A DNA stretch of 11,603 nt, from positions 1 to 11,603 of the forward strand of contig SKOX01000287.1 of assembly GCA_007119835.1 (NCBI GenBank), given 5' to 3'. This document shows positions 1 through 6,887 of the stretch, piece after piece. Positions within the stretch are counted from its first letter, which is position 1; each line of letters opens with the position of its first letter. The notes beneath the pieces are model-generated. The model had not been told where the DNA came from and did not search any database. It saw only the letters and a list, made by a program, of their open reading frames with translations. The position numbers and the translations under genes were made by a program. This stretch comes from Paracoccaceae bacterium. Lineage in GTDB: Bacteria; Pseudomonadota; Alphaproteobacteria; Rhodobacterales; Rhodobacteraceae.

Positions 1-2
1 AT

Positions 3-80
3 GCGGGCGCCGTTCCGCCCGAGCCCGCCGCGGGGTCACCGGCAGACGCCGTCACGACGGAGACGCCCGACGAGGGCTGA
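3..80 (+). CDS. Possible C-terminal tail of a rightward gene, cut by the window edge
   Basis: Reading frame 3 from the left edge is open to a TGA at 78-80 and encodes about 25 residues rich in Ala, Pro, Glu, Thr and Asp, ending in TPDEG. The composition resembles a disordered, acidic protein tail, and third codon positions are mostly G or C, as in real genes of this window. If real, it overlaps the end of the convergent gene at 36-404 by 45 nt, so one of the two ends may be wrong. There is no domain to identify and no start in the window. This could equally be chance open frame in GC-rich DNA. Confidence 0.3.
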   Translation, partial: AGAVPPEPAAGSPADAVTTETPDEG

Positions 81-404
81 CGCAGGGCCCTCGGGCCGGC
101 GTTCAGGAAACGGCGGCGGCGGCCGGCGCTCGGCCACATGGGCGCGCAGGTCGGGCGGCAGCGCGGCGTAGGCGGCGACGATGCGCAGCCGCTTGCGGTA
201 GACGGCCCGGCGCCTGCTGCGCGGCAGGGCGCGCCACGCCTCCGCCGGCAGGTAGGTCGCGTAGAAGCTGTGCCAGTAGGCCGCTGCGAGCGCGGCCGGA
301 TCGACGTCGTCGCGCCCGGCGATCTCGCGGATGACGTGCAGGTCGGGATCGCGCAGGAGGATCGTCCGGACCCGGGCCGCAATCCGCTCGATGACACCTG
401 ACAT
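36..404 (-). CDS. Hypothetical protein, 122 aa, small, basic, helix-rich
   Basis: I do not recognise this family. The ATG at 404 is chosen because a strong Shine-Dalgarno (GGAGGAAGG) lies just upstream on the minus strand; an in-frame ATG 14 codons earlier has no such site. Third codon positions are strongly GC-biased, supporting real coding. The protein has an amphipathic N-terminus (ERIAARVRTILL), a central aromatic stretch (YWHSFYATYLPAEAW), a basic RRRAVYRKR segment and a Pro/Arg-rich C-terminus. There is no signal peptide, membrane segment or catalytic motif. The last residues overlap a possible convergent gene tail at the window edge. It may be a small cytoplasmic protein; no function can be inferred. 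Confidence 0.72.
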   Translation of the reverse strand: MSGVIERIAARVRTILLRDPDLHVIREIAGRDDVDPAALAAAYWHSFYATYLPAEAWRALPRSRRRAVYRKRLRIVAAYAALPPDLRAHVAERRPPPPFPERRPEGPASALVGRLRRDGVCR

Positions 405-437
405 GGGCCGACCTTCCTCCGCGAACCGGCGGTCTTT

Positions 438-458
438 CCGGCACATCGTCGGTGCCGG
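438..458. repeat. Perfect 7-bp inverted repeat between the MFS gene and the hypothetical gene
   Basis: CCGGCAC (438-444) and GTGCCGG (452-458) are exact inverse complements around a 7-nt loop. It lies downstream of the leftward MFS stop codon and 34 nt before the start of the leftward hypothetical gene. It could be a weak terminator or a leader hairpin. No T-run follows on either strand, so termination is not demonstrated. Confidence 0.4.
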
Positions 459-514
459 CTCTTAAGGTTGGGTGAAGGGAGTGGCGCGAGCGGCGGCGGG
501 TGTCGGGGCGCCGC

Positions 515-1735
515 TCAGGCCGCGACCACCCGAGGCTTCCGCGTCCGCCCGAGAAGGACGAGCACGATGACGATGTTAAGCGCGTTCCAGAGGATGCCGT
601 TCAGGAAGGCCATGCCGTAGGAGCCGGTGGCGTCGAAGATCGCGCCCGACATCCAGCCGCCCAGCGCCATGCCCGCAATCGTCGCCATGATCACGAAGCC
701 GATCCGCGCGCCGGCCTCCTCCGCGGGCAGGTACTCGCGCACGATGATGGCGTAGGCCGGCACGATCCCGCCCTGCGAAAGCCCGAAGAGCAGGCTGACG
801 ACGTAGAGCGCCGCGAGGCCGTCGAACGGCAGATAGAGCGCGAGCGCCGTGCCCTGCAGCGCCGACCCGATCAGGAGCGTCAGCACGCCGCCGATGCGGT
901 CGGCGAGCAGGCCGAAGGCGAGCCGGCTCGCCACGCCCGCGCCGAGCATCAGGGCGAGCATCTCGGCGCCGGCGACCGCGCCATAGCCGAGGTCGACGCA
1001 GTAGGCGACGATGTGGACCTGCGGCATCGACATGGCGACGCAGCAGGCGACCCCGGCAAGCGCGAGCACAAGCGTCAGCGCCCGGGGACCGACATCGATG
1101 CTTCGCACCGGCCCGGCCTGCGGCCCCGCGCCGGCGGCCATCTGCTCGGGCGGCATCCGCCGACGCAGCAGCATCGCGAGCGGCACGATCGCGATCGCGC
1201 AGACGACGGCGACGAAGAAGTAGGCGCCCCGCCAGTCGCCGGTCTCGAGCCACGGCCTGAGCACGAGAGGCCAGATCGCCCCGGCGAGATAGTTGCCGCT
1301 CGCCGCGATCGCGACGGCGATCCCGCGCCGCCGCCGGAACCAGTGCGAGATGTCGGCCATCAGCGGCCCGAAGCCTGCCGCGGCACCGGTCCCCACCAGC
1401 AAACCTTGCGCGAGCGCGAAGGACGCGACGCTGCCCGCGAGACCGGCGAGCACGTAGCCGAGCGTCAGCGCGGCGGCTGCGGCGACCAGCGCCCAGGTGA
1501 TGCCGACCCGATCGACGGCGCGGCCGATCAGCAGGTTGCCAGCGCCGTAGCCGATCATGGTCGCGACATAGGCGAGCGACACGTCGCCCCGGCCGACGCC
1601 GAACTCGGCCTGGACATGCGGCAGGACGAGGACGACCGACCACATGCCGACGCTCGCCACCGCCGCGACGGCGAGCGAGACGCCGAGGCGCGCCCAGGAA
1701 TACGCGCTGTCATAGGGGCCCTGCCGCGCCGTCAT
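515..1735 (-). CDS. MFS transporter, 12 TM, oxalate/formate or monocarboxylate-porter-like
   Basis: A 406-aa major facilitator superfamily permease of the inner membrane. Long hydrophobic segments alternate with short charged loops through the whole length, consistent with 12 helices. The MFS loop 2-3 motif is present as GRAVDRVG (about residues 71-78), and its pseudo-repeat in the second half is LLADRIGG with Asp279. The loop HWFRRRRGIAVAIAASGNY after TM4 resembles the OFA and monocarboxylate-porter branches, so a small carboxylate or similar organic anion is possible; substrate is not readable from sequence. The ATG at 1735 is preceded by a good GGGAGG site. The gene diverges from an M20 peptidase, so the two may share a control region. 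Confidence 0.9.
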   Translation of the reverse strand: MTARQGPYDSAYSWARLGVSLAVAAVASVGMWSVVLVLPHVQAEFGVGRGDVSLAYVATMIGYGAGNLLIGRAVDRVGITWALVAAAAALTLGYVLAGLAGSVASFALAQGLLVGTGAAAGFGPLMADISHWFRRRRGIAVAIAASGNYLAGAIWPLVLRPWLETGDWRGAYFFVAVVCAIAIVPLAMLLRRRMPPEQMAAGAGPQAGPVRSIDVGPRALTLVLALAGVACCVAMSMPQVHIVAYCVDLGYGAVAGAEMLALMLGAGVASRLAFGLLADRIGGVLTLLIGSALQGTALALYLPFDGLAALYVVSLLFGLSQGGIVPAYAIIVREYLPAEEAGARIGFVIMATIAGMALGGWMSGAIFDATGSYGMAFLNGILWNALNIVIVLVLLGRTRKPRVVAA

Positions 1736-1882
1736 GGTTCCTCCCGCAGCCGCCGCAGTCGCGGGACCTTGCGCGCCAGCATACCGGAGGCGGAGGCCAG
1801 CGCCAGCACCACCCTGGTCTGCCCCCGCACGCGCTGGCGCCGCGCCCAGGCGCGCTCGCCCGCTTCCCGGCGGTGAACAATG

Positions 1883-1913
1883 CGCCCCCGGCCCAGCGAC
1901 TGGACCGGGGGCG
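1883..1913. repeat. Strong GC hairpin in the leader of the M20 peptidase gene
   Basis: Arms 1883-1895 and 1901-1913 pair at 12 of 13 positions (one A-C mismatch) around the 5-nt loop GCGAC. The stem is nearly all GC, so it would be very stable as RNA or cruciform. It sits in the 224-bp divergent spacer between the MFS gene and the M20 gene, 46 nt before the chosen M20 start. No T-tract follows on either strand, which argues against a classical terminator. It could be an operator or a 5' UTR structure. Confidence 0.5.
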
Positions 1914-1959
1914 GACGGCTCTGCTAGATCCGGGCGACGCGCACCTCGGAGCCCCAGCG

Positions 1960-3354
1960 ATGCCAGAGACTTCCGCCGACCTCGACCGCGTCCTTTCCCG
2001 CATCGACGCCGATCTCGACCAGTCCATCGAGCGCCTCTTCGCGACGCTGCGGATCCCGTCGGTCTCGACCGATCCCGCCCACGCCGCGGATTGTCGGGCG
2101 GCCGCGGAATGGCATGCCGCCGATCTCGCCTCGATGGGGTTCGAGGCTTCGGTGCGGTCGACGCCGGGCCAGCCGATCGTCGTCGGCCACCGCCGCGAGG
2201 GTTCGGGGCCGTCGGCTCTCTTCTACGGCCATTACGACGTGCAGCCCGCCGATCCGCTCGAGCTTTGGGAAGCCGACCCCTTCGAGCCCAGGATCGTCAC
2301 CCGACCCGACGGCACCAAGGAGATCCGCGCCCGCGGGGCCGCCGACGACAAGGGCCAGCTGATGACCTTTGTCGAGGCCTGCCGCGCCTGGATTGCCGAG
2401 ACCGGGCGCCTGCCCCTGCCGGTCACGATCCTGCTCGAGGGCGAGGAGGAGTCGGGCGGGGCTTCGCTGCCCCCCTTCCTCGAGGAGCATGCCGACGAAT
2501 TGCGGGCTGACATCGGCCTGATCTGCGACACGGGCATGTGGGACCGTGATACGCCGGCCATCACCACGATGCTGCGGGGCATGGTTTCCGAGGAAGTGAC
2601 GGTCCACGCCGCGAACCGGGACCTGCATTCGGGCTTCTACGGCGCGGCGGCGGCCAATCCGAATCGGGTGCTCGCGCGCGTCCTCGCCGACCTCCACGAC
2701 GCCGAGGGGCGAGTGACGATCCCCGGCTTCTACGACGGTGTGCCGGAGCTGCCCGAGCGGCTGCGCGCCGAGTGGGGCGGGCTTGGCTTCGACACGGCAG
2801 GCTTCCTCGGCGAGGTCGGTCTTTCGCTGCCGGCCGGCGAAAGGGCCTACTCGGCGCTCGAGCAGACGTGGTCGCGGCCGACGGCCGAGATAAACGGGAT
2901 GGTCGGCGGCTATACCGGGCCCGGCTTCAAGACCGTGATCCCGGCCGAGGCGCGGGCCAAGATCTCCTTCCGCCTCGTCTTCGACCAGGATCCGATCGCG
3001 ATCCGCGAGGCCTTCCGGGCCTTCGTGCGCGCGCGGGTGCCGGCCGACTGTTCGGTCGAGTTCCACGCCTTCGGCGCCGCACGGGCGGTGGCCTTCGACA
3101 CCACCGCGCCGGCCTTCGCCAAGGCCCGCCAGGCGCTGACCGACGAATGGGGGCGGGCGGCCGCCTACATCGGCTGCGGCGGCTCGATCCCGGTCAACAT
3201 CCACATCAAGGAGACGCTGGGGATGGACGTGGTCAACGTGGGGTTCGGCCTGACCGACGACCGCCTGCACAGCCCCAACGAGAAGTACGACCTGAGGAGC
3301 TTCCACAAGGGCGCGCGATCCTGGGCGCGGATCCTCGCGGAACTCGCGGGCTGA
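1960..3354 (+). CDS. M20 family metallopeptidase (dipeptidase, carnosinase-like)
   Basis: A 464-aa cytosolic di-zinc hydrolase of the M20 (ArgE/DapE/CPG2, carnosine dipeptidase-like) family. Visible landmarks in order: metal ligand His91 and catalytic-loop Asp93 in FYGHYDVQP; bridging Asp129 in AADDKGQ; catalytic Glu163 and metal ligand Glu164 in LEGEEESGG; metal ligand Asp190 in ICDTGMW; lid-domain His223 in LHSGFYG; and final metal ligand His437 in HSPNEKYDL. All active-site residues are intact and length fits the family. The ATG at 1960 is chosen because the longer reading from 1873 would run through a strong hairpin and adds 29 residues lacking family features; its Shine-Dalgarno (CGGAG) is weak. 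The exact peptide or amide substrate is not predictable. The adjacent divergent MFS permease may carry a related compound. Confidence 0.92.
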   Translation: MPETSADLDRVLSRIDADLDQSIERLFATLRIPSVSTDPAHAADCRAAAEWHAADLASMGFEASVRSTPGQPIVVGHRREGSGPSALFYGHYDVQPADPLELWEADPFEPRIVTRPDGTKEIRARGAADDKGQLMTFVEACRAWIAETGRLPLPVTILLEGEEESGGASLPPFLEEHADELRADIGLICDTGMWDRDTPAITTMLRGMVSEEVTVHAANRDLHSGFYGAAAANPNRVLARVLADLHDAEGRVTIPGFYDGVPELPERLRAEWGGLGFDTAGFLGEVGLSLPAGERAYSALEQTWSRPTAEINGMVGGYTGPGFKTVIPAEARAKISFRLVFDQDPIAIREAFRAFVRARVPADCSVEFHAFGAARAVAFDTTAPAFAKARQALTDEWGRAAAYIGCGGSIPVNIHIKETLGMDVVNVGFGLTDDRLHSPNEKYDLRSFHKGARSWARILAELAG

Positions 3355-3357
3355 AGC

Positions 3358-3498
3358 TCAGCCGCCGAACAGCCACATCGCGAGCTGGAACAGAGTCCAG
3401 AGCATCGCGGCGAAGCCTGCGACGGCGGCGGCAAAGATGCCGCCGGTCAGCGCGAGCGCGCCGAGCGCCGCCATCAGGGACCGCATGCGGCGCGTCAT
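3358..3498 (-). CDS. Small hydrophobic membrane protein candidate, 46 aa
   Basis: An uncharacterised 46-codon ORF directly downstream of ychF on the same strand, starting 31 nt after the ychF stop codon. It opens with a basic MTRRMRS segment and continues as an uninterrupted hydrophobic stretch to FGG and TGA, with FAAAVAGFAAMLWTLF in the middle and AMWLFGG at the end. That fits one long or two short membrane helices with a positive N-terminus. A second ATG at 3486 would give 42 aa. Codon third positions are mostly G or C. I see no Shine-Dalgarno before either ATG, so translation would depend on coupling or be leaderless. Its stop lies 3 nt from the convergent M20 stop. Function unknown; chance hydrophobic frame is the alternative. 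Confidence 0.5.
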   Translation of the reverse strand: MTRRMRSLMAALGALALTGGIFAAAVAGFAAMLWTLFQLAMWLFGG

Positions 3499-3529
3499 CG
3501 GGGCGCGGCCGAGGAAGGTGGGCGTCGCG

Positions 3530-4627
3530 TCAAGCGTTGAAGAGGAAGTTCATGACGTCGCCATCGGCAACCCGGTATGCCTTGCCTTCGGAGCGCATCC
3601 TGCCTGCCTCCTTCGCCGGCTGCTCGCCTCCCAGCGCCACGAAATCGTCGTAGGCAATTGTCTCGGCGCGGATGAAGCCGCGTTCGAAGTCGCCGTGGAT
3701 CACGCCAGCCGCCCGAGGCGCCAGCGTGCCTGCGGGAATCGTCCAGGCGCGCGCCTCCTTCGGGCCGACGGTGAAGTAGGTCTGGAGGCCGAGCAGGCGG
3801 TAGCCCTCGCGGATCAGCCGGTCGAGGCCCGGCTCCTCGAGGCCCATCGCCTCGAGGAACTCCGTGCGTTCGGCATCGGCGAGCTGCGCGATCTCCTCCT
3901 CGATCTTCGCCGAGATGACGACGCAGCCCGCTCCCTGCGCGCGGGCCATCTCCTCGACGCGGGCGGAAACCGCGTTGCCGGTGGCGGCGCTCTCCTCCTC
4001 GACGTTGCAGACGTAGAGGACAGGCTTGGCGGTCAGGAGCTGGAGCATGTCCCAGGCGCGGCGTTCCTCGGCCGAGATCTCGACACTGCGCGCCGGGCGG
4101 CCGTCGTCGAGGGCGGCCTTGGCGCGCTCCAGCAGGACCGCCTGCTCGGCGGCCTCCTTGTCGTTGCCCTTGAGGCGGCGGACGAGGCCCGCCTGGCGGC
4201 GCTCGATGCTCTCGAGGTCGGCGAGCATCAACTCGGTCTCGATGGTCTCGGCGTCGGCGACCGGGTCGACGCGGCCCTCGACATGGGTGACGTCGTCGTC
4301 CTCGAAGCAGCGGAGCACGTGGGCGATGGCGTCGCATTCGCGGATGTTGGCGAGGAACTGGTTGCCGAGGCCCTCGCCCTTCGAGGCGCCGCGCACCAGG
4401 CCGGCGATGTCGACGAAGGTCATGCGGGCAGGAATGACCTTGGCGGACTTGCCGATCTCCGCGAGACGGGCGAGCCGCGGGTCGGGAACGGCGACCTCGC
4501 CCACGTTGGGCTCGATGGTGCAGAACGGAAAGTTCGCCGCCTGCGCCGCCGCCGTGCGGGTCAGCGCGTTGAACAGCGTCGACTTGCCGACGTTCGGCAG
4601 CCCGACGATTCCCGTCCTGAACCCCAT
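3530..4627 (-). CDS. ychF: Redox-regulated Obg-family ATPase YchF
   Basis: A 365-aa universally conserved P-loop NTPase of the Obg class, close to the usual length of about 363. It acts in the cytosol, associates with ribosomes and, in E. coli, dampens the oxidative stress response. The Walker A is GLPNVGKST (residues 9-17), followed by switch-region PARMTFVDIAGLVRGASKG. The base-recognition motif is NVEE at 208-211; this NxxE form instead of NKxD is what makes YchF bind ATP rather than GTP. The C-terminal TGS domain is visible as the stretch from LQTYFTVGPKEARAW to the end. ATG at 4627 has AGGAG 8 nt upstream; an ORF start 10 codons earlier lacks one. A small membrane ORF follows on the same strand, and a VOC gene diverges upstream. 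Confidence 0.97.
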   Translation of the reverse strand: MGFRTGIVGLPNVGKSTLFNALTRTAAAQAANFPFCTIEPNVGEVAVPDPRLARLAEIGKSAKVIPARMTFVDIAGLVRGASKGEGLGNQFLANIRECDAIAHVLRCFEDDDVTHVEGRVDPVADAETIETELMLADLESIERRQAGLVRRLKGNDKEAAEQAVLLERAKAALDDGRPARSVEISAEERRAWDMLQLLTAKPVLYVCNVEEESAATGNAVSARVEEMARAQGAGCVVISAKIEEEIAQLADAERTEFLEAMGLEEPGLDRLIREGYRLLGLQTYFTVGPKEARAWTIPAGTLAPRAAGVIHGDFERGFIRAETIAYDDFVALGGEQPAKEAGRMRSEGKAYRVADGDVMNFLFNA

Positions 4628-4755
4628 GGCAATTTCTCCTGAAAGACGCGAGCGCATCTACGGGCGGGCCGGCCCGGCGTCAAGGAAGCGCCGGGTATCG
4701 TGGCTCCGTGCCTCGCGCTATCGTGGGGCCGGATGACAGCCCGGAGGAGCGAACC
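4628..4755. promoter_or_regulatory. Divergent ychF / VOC control region with repeats
   Basis: This 128-bp spacer must hold the promoters of both genes. It contains a perfect 10-bp palindrome GGGCCGGCCC at 4666-4675 and an 8-bp direct repeat TATCGTGG at 4696-4703 and 4719-4726, with copies 23 bp apart (about two helical turns). Shine-Dalgarno sites are AGGAG for ychF and GGAGGAG for the VOC gene. No convincing -35/-10 pair stands out. Confidence 0.35.
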
Positions 4756-5157
4756 ATGAGTTTCTTCCCCTACATCATGTTCCGTGGAAACTGCGCCGAG
4801 GCGATGGGCTTCTATGCCGAAGTCTTCGGCTCCGAGCCGCCCATGCTAGTGCGCTACAGCGAGGCGCCCGAGGGCGAAGGCATCCCGCCGTCGGAGAAGG
4901 TCATGCATGCCGAGCTCTCGCTGGCAGGCGGGAAGCTGATGGCGAGCGACTATCCCGAGGGGATGCCGGGCGACGAGCAGAAGGCGGTAAGCGTCATGCA
5001 CCAGCTCACGGACACCGAGGCGGGACGTCGGATCTTCGAGCGGCTGGCAGAGGAGGGCGAGGTGCTCATGCCGTTCGGACCCACCTTCTGGTCGAAGGGC
5101 TTCGGAATGGTACGCGACCGCTTCGGCACCCACTGGATGATCGCCGCGGGAGACTGA
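4756..5157 (+). CDS. VOC family protein, PhnB/YjdN-like
   Basis: A 133-aa cytosolic protein of the vicinal oxygen chelate (glyoxalase/bleomycin-resistance) fold, of the PhnB or YjdN type. The N-terminus (PYIMFRGNCAEAMGFYAEVF) gives the first beta-alpha unit, with the usual pattern of a hydrophobic strand followed by an AxxFY helix. The C-terminus (WSKGFGMVRDRFGTHWMI) is the characteristic last repeat of this subfamily. An internal LSLAGGKLMASD supplies the central strand pair. The ATG at 4756 is preceded by GGAGGAG. Despite the PhnB name there are no phosphonate genes nearby, so no role in phosphonate use should be inferred. Substrate and metal dependence are unknown; it appears to be a single-gene unit convergent with HPr. 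Confidence 0.88.
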   Translation: MSFFPYIMFRGNCAEAMGFYAEVFGSEPPMLVRYSEAPEGEGIPPSEKVMHAELSLAGGKLMASDYPEGMPGDEQKAVSVMHQLTDTEAGRRIFERLAEEGEVLMPFGPTFWSKGFGMVRDRFGTHWMIAAGD

Positions 5158-5227
5158 TCCCGAACCGGCTGAAGGTCCGGGGGAAAGTGGCCACGCCGCA
5201 CTGCGTAGGCTCAGGACGAATATCTGC

Positions 5228-5494
5228 CTAGAACGCTTCGCCGAAGCGGTTTTCTACGAGCTGGCGCAAGGCCTCGGCGAGTTGCGACGCCTCGCGGCCG
5301 CTGGTCTCGACATCGATATGAGTGCCGTAGGCCGCGACCAGCATCATCAGGCCCATGATCGAGTCGCCCGACACCGTCATGCCGTCGCGGCTGACCTGGG
5401 CCTCGGCGTCGAAACGCTCGACGGTCTCGACAAACCTGGCCGAGGCGCGGGCGTGCAGCCCCTTGTCGTTGACGATCTTCAGTCGCAACCGCAT
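5228..5494 (-). CDS. ptsH: HPr family phosphocarrier protein
   Basis: An 88-aa HPr, the small phosphocarrier that takes phosphate from Enzyme I and passes it to EIIA. The active-site motif GLHARAS places the phosphorylatable His at residue 14. The regulatory site SIMGLMML has Ser45, the residue phosphorylated by HPr kinase, matching the Ser46 motif of Firmicutes HPr. Both sites are intact, so it can be addressed by Enzyme I (not in the window) and by HprK (encoded upstream). The ATG at 5494 has an AGGG site about 7 nt upstream. It is the last gene of the leftward cluster, 47 nt after the EIIA stop. With no sugar EIIB/C nearby it is probably regulatory rather than a transport component. Confidence 0.96.
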   Translation of the reverse strand: MRLRLKIVNDKGLHARASARFVETVERFDAEAQVSRDGMTVSGDSIMGLMMLVAAYGTHIDVETSGREASQLAEALRQLVENRFGEAF

Positions 5495-5541
5495 CGCTCG
5501 ACCCTGCCGGCCCCGGGGATCGGCACCGCTCCGGAGGGCCG

Positions 5542-5958
5542 TCAGATCGCGACGGGCGTTCCGTTGCTGGGGCCGTAACCGTCGGCGGTGTTGATGTATT
5601 TCCGGCCGGCGGTCAAGGCGGAGGACACGGCCTCGTCGATGGAGAGGCGCCGGGCCTTGGCGAGCTTGATGAGGAGGGGCAGGTTTGCGCCGTAGAGCAC
5701 GACGCGCTTGCCCTCGCGGCAGGCGCGCATGGCGAGGTTGGAGGGCGTGCCGCCGAACATGTCGGTGACGACGACGACGCCCGCGCCCTCGTCGACCGCG
5801 GCCACGGCGGCGTCGATCTCGGCTTGCTTTGCGGCGCGGTCATCCTCGGGGCCGATGGCGATGGCGGCCGTGCCGGGATGTCTGCCCACCACGTGCTCCA
5901 TCGCGGCGAGGTATTCGCGCGCAAGGCCCCCATGGGCTACGATGACGATCCCGATCAC
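5542..5958 (-). CDS. PTS EIIA component, mannose family (EIIA-Man type)
   Basis: A 138-aa soluble EIIA of the mannose (PTS-EIIA type 4) family, accepting phosphate from HPr at His9 in IVIVAHGGLA. The conserved TDMFGGTPSNLA loop, which packs near the active site, is present. It matches a single EIIA domain without the fused EIIB found in enterobacterial ManX. The start codon is GTG at 5958, and the GTGA overlaps the TGA stop of rapZ, indicating translational coupling. No EIIB, EIIC or EIID genes are present, so it likely serves as an end-acceptor signalling protein, as inferred for incomplete alphaproteobacterial PTS chains. Partner protein unknown. Confidence 0.95.
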   Translation of the reverse strand: MIGIVIVAHGGLAREYLAAMEHVVGRHPGTAAIAIGPEDDRAAKQAEIDAAVAAVDEGAGVVVVTDMFGGTPSNLAMRACREGKRVVLYGANLPLLIKLAKARRLSIDEAVSSALTAGRKYINTADGYGPSNGTPVAI

Positions 5959-6875
5959 TTTGCCCCGACCTCGGGCCGCGCTTCAGGTGCGGCACCGAAC
6001 GACTCCACCAAGTCTCGGTGGCGAATAGACACGCGCCACCCATCGCGTGCAAGCGTTTTCGCCAGCGCCTCGACCGCCGCCACGGACCTGTGACGACCGC
6101 CCGTGCAGCCGATCGCGAGCGTGAAATAGGCTTTGCCTTCCGCACGATAGGCGGGGAGGAGGAAGCGCATCAGGTCCTCGAGACGGGCTACGAACGGTGC
6201 CCAGAGAGGATCCTCCGCGATGAAGGCGGCCACTTCCGGCACGCGGCCGTCGAGCGGGCGCAGCGCCGTGTCCCAGTGCGGATTGCGCAGGAAGCGCAGG
6301 TCCATGACCATGTCGGCGCCCAGCGGCGTGCCGCGCTTGTAGGAGAAGGACTGCAGCGTCACCGCGAGTTCCCCCTGCCCTTCCTCACGCGCGAAGTGGC
6401 GCGCGATCTCCGCCTTGAGGTCGTGCGGCGTCATCGCCGTGGTGTCGATGAGCACGTCGGCCCGCGCGCGCAGGGGGGCGAGCGTCGCGATCTCGCGCTC
6501 GATGCCGATGAACGGCTGGGTATCGGGGCTGGAGGGGTGCCGGCGGCGCGTCTCGTTGTAGCGGCGCACGAGCACGCGCGGCGCGCAATCGACGTAGAGC
6601 AGCGTCGCGGCATAGCGGCCGCCCTTTGCCAGGCCGTCGAGGAACCGCGTGAGCGCGCCGACGGAAAAGCCGCGGGTGCAGGGATCCGCCCCGATGGCGA
6701 GCGGGCCGACCGGCGGGCCGTCGAAGAGCCGCGGCAGGAGGACGAGGGGAAGATTCACCACCGCCTCGAAGCCCAGATCCTCGAGCGCGTGGATTGCAGT
6801 CGTTCGCCCCGCCCCCGCGGGTCCGGTCACGAGAACCACCTCGTGCATGCGATCGTCTGCGTCCAGGCCTTCCAT
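5955..6875 (-). CDS. rapZ: RapZ-family RNase adapter / nucleotide-binding protein
   Basis: A RapZ (YvcJ/UPF0042) protein of 306 aa with the ATG at 6875; a TTG three codons earlier or ATG at 6848 are alternatives, and the last would match the usual compact N-terminus better. In E. coli RapZ binds small RNA GlmZ and recruits RNase E to control glmS; in other groups the role is unsettled. The N-terminal P-loop is TGPAGAGRTTA (Walker A residues 18-26) with Arg24 where lysine is expected. The central SFSYKRGTPLGADMVMD block and the C-terminal signature GCTGGRHRS (256-264) are typical of the family and intact. It follows hprK by a few nucleotides and overlaps EIIA by 4 nt, so it belongs to the PTS operon. 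Confidence 0.95.
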   Translation of the reverse strand: MEGLDADDRMHEVVLVTGPAGAGRTTAIHALEDLGFEAVVNLPLVLLPRLFDGPPVGPLAIGADPCTRGFSVGALTRFLDGLAKGGRYAATLLYVDCAPRVLVRRYNETRRRHPSSPDTQPFIGIEREIATLAPLRARADVLIDTTAMTPHDLKAEIARHFAREEGQGELAVTLQSFSYKRGTPLGADMVMDLRFLRNPHWDTALRPLDGRVPEVAAFIAEDPLWAPFVARLEDLMRFLLPAYRAEGKAYFTLAIGCTGGRHRSVAAVEALAKTLARDGWRVSIRHRDLVESFGAAPEARPEVGAK

Positions 6876-6887
6876 GCTTCTCAACTT

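Noticed and set aside
500..1876. A 458-codon open frame on the plus strand opposite the MFS gene
   Set aside because: Its protein is almost entirely Arg, Asp, Glu, Ala and His with no domain. It is the antisense shadow of the well-supported MFS permease, as expected in GC-rich DNA.
1924..3306. A 460-codon minus-strand open frame opposite the M20 gene
   Set aside because: Antisense shadow of a gene with all M20 catalytic residues intact; composition is Arg/Gly/Val-rich and domain-free.
3437..4642. A 401-codon plus-strand open frame opposite ychF
   Set aside because: The opposite strand encodes complete YchF with Walker A and TGS domain; this frame is its shadow.
4756..5157. A phosphonate-degradation role for the PhnB-like protein
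   Set aside because: No other phn gene is in the window, and PhnB-type VOC proteins are widespread without phosphonate function.
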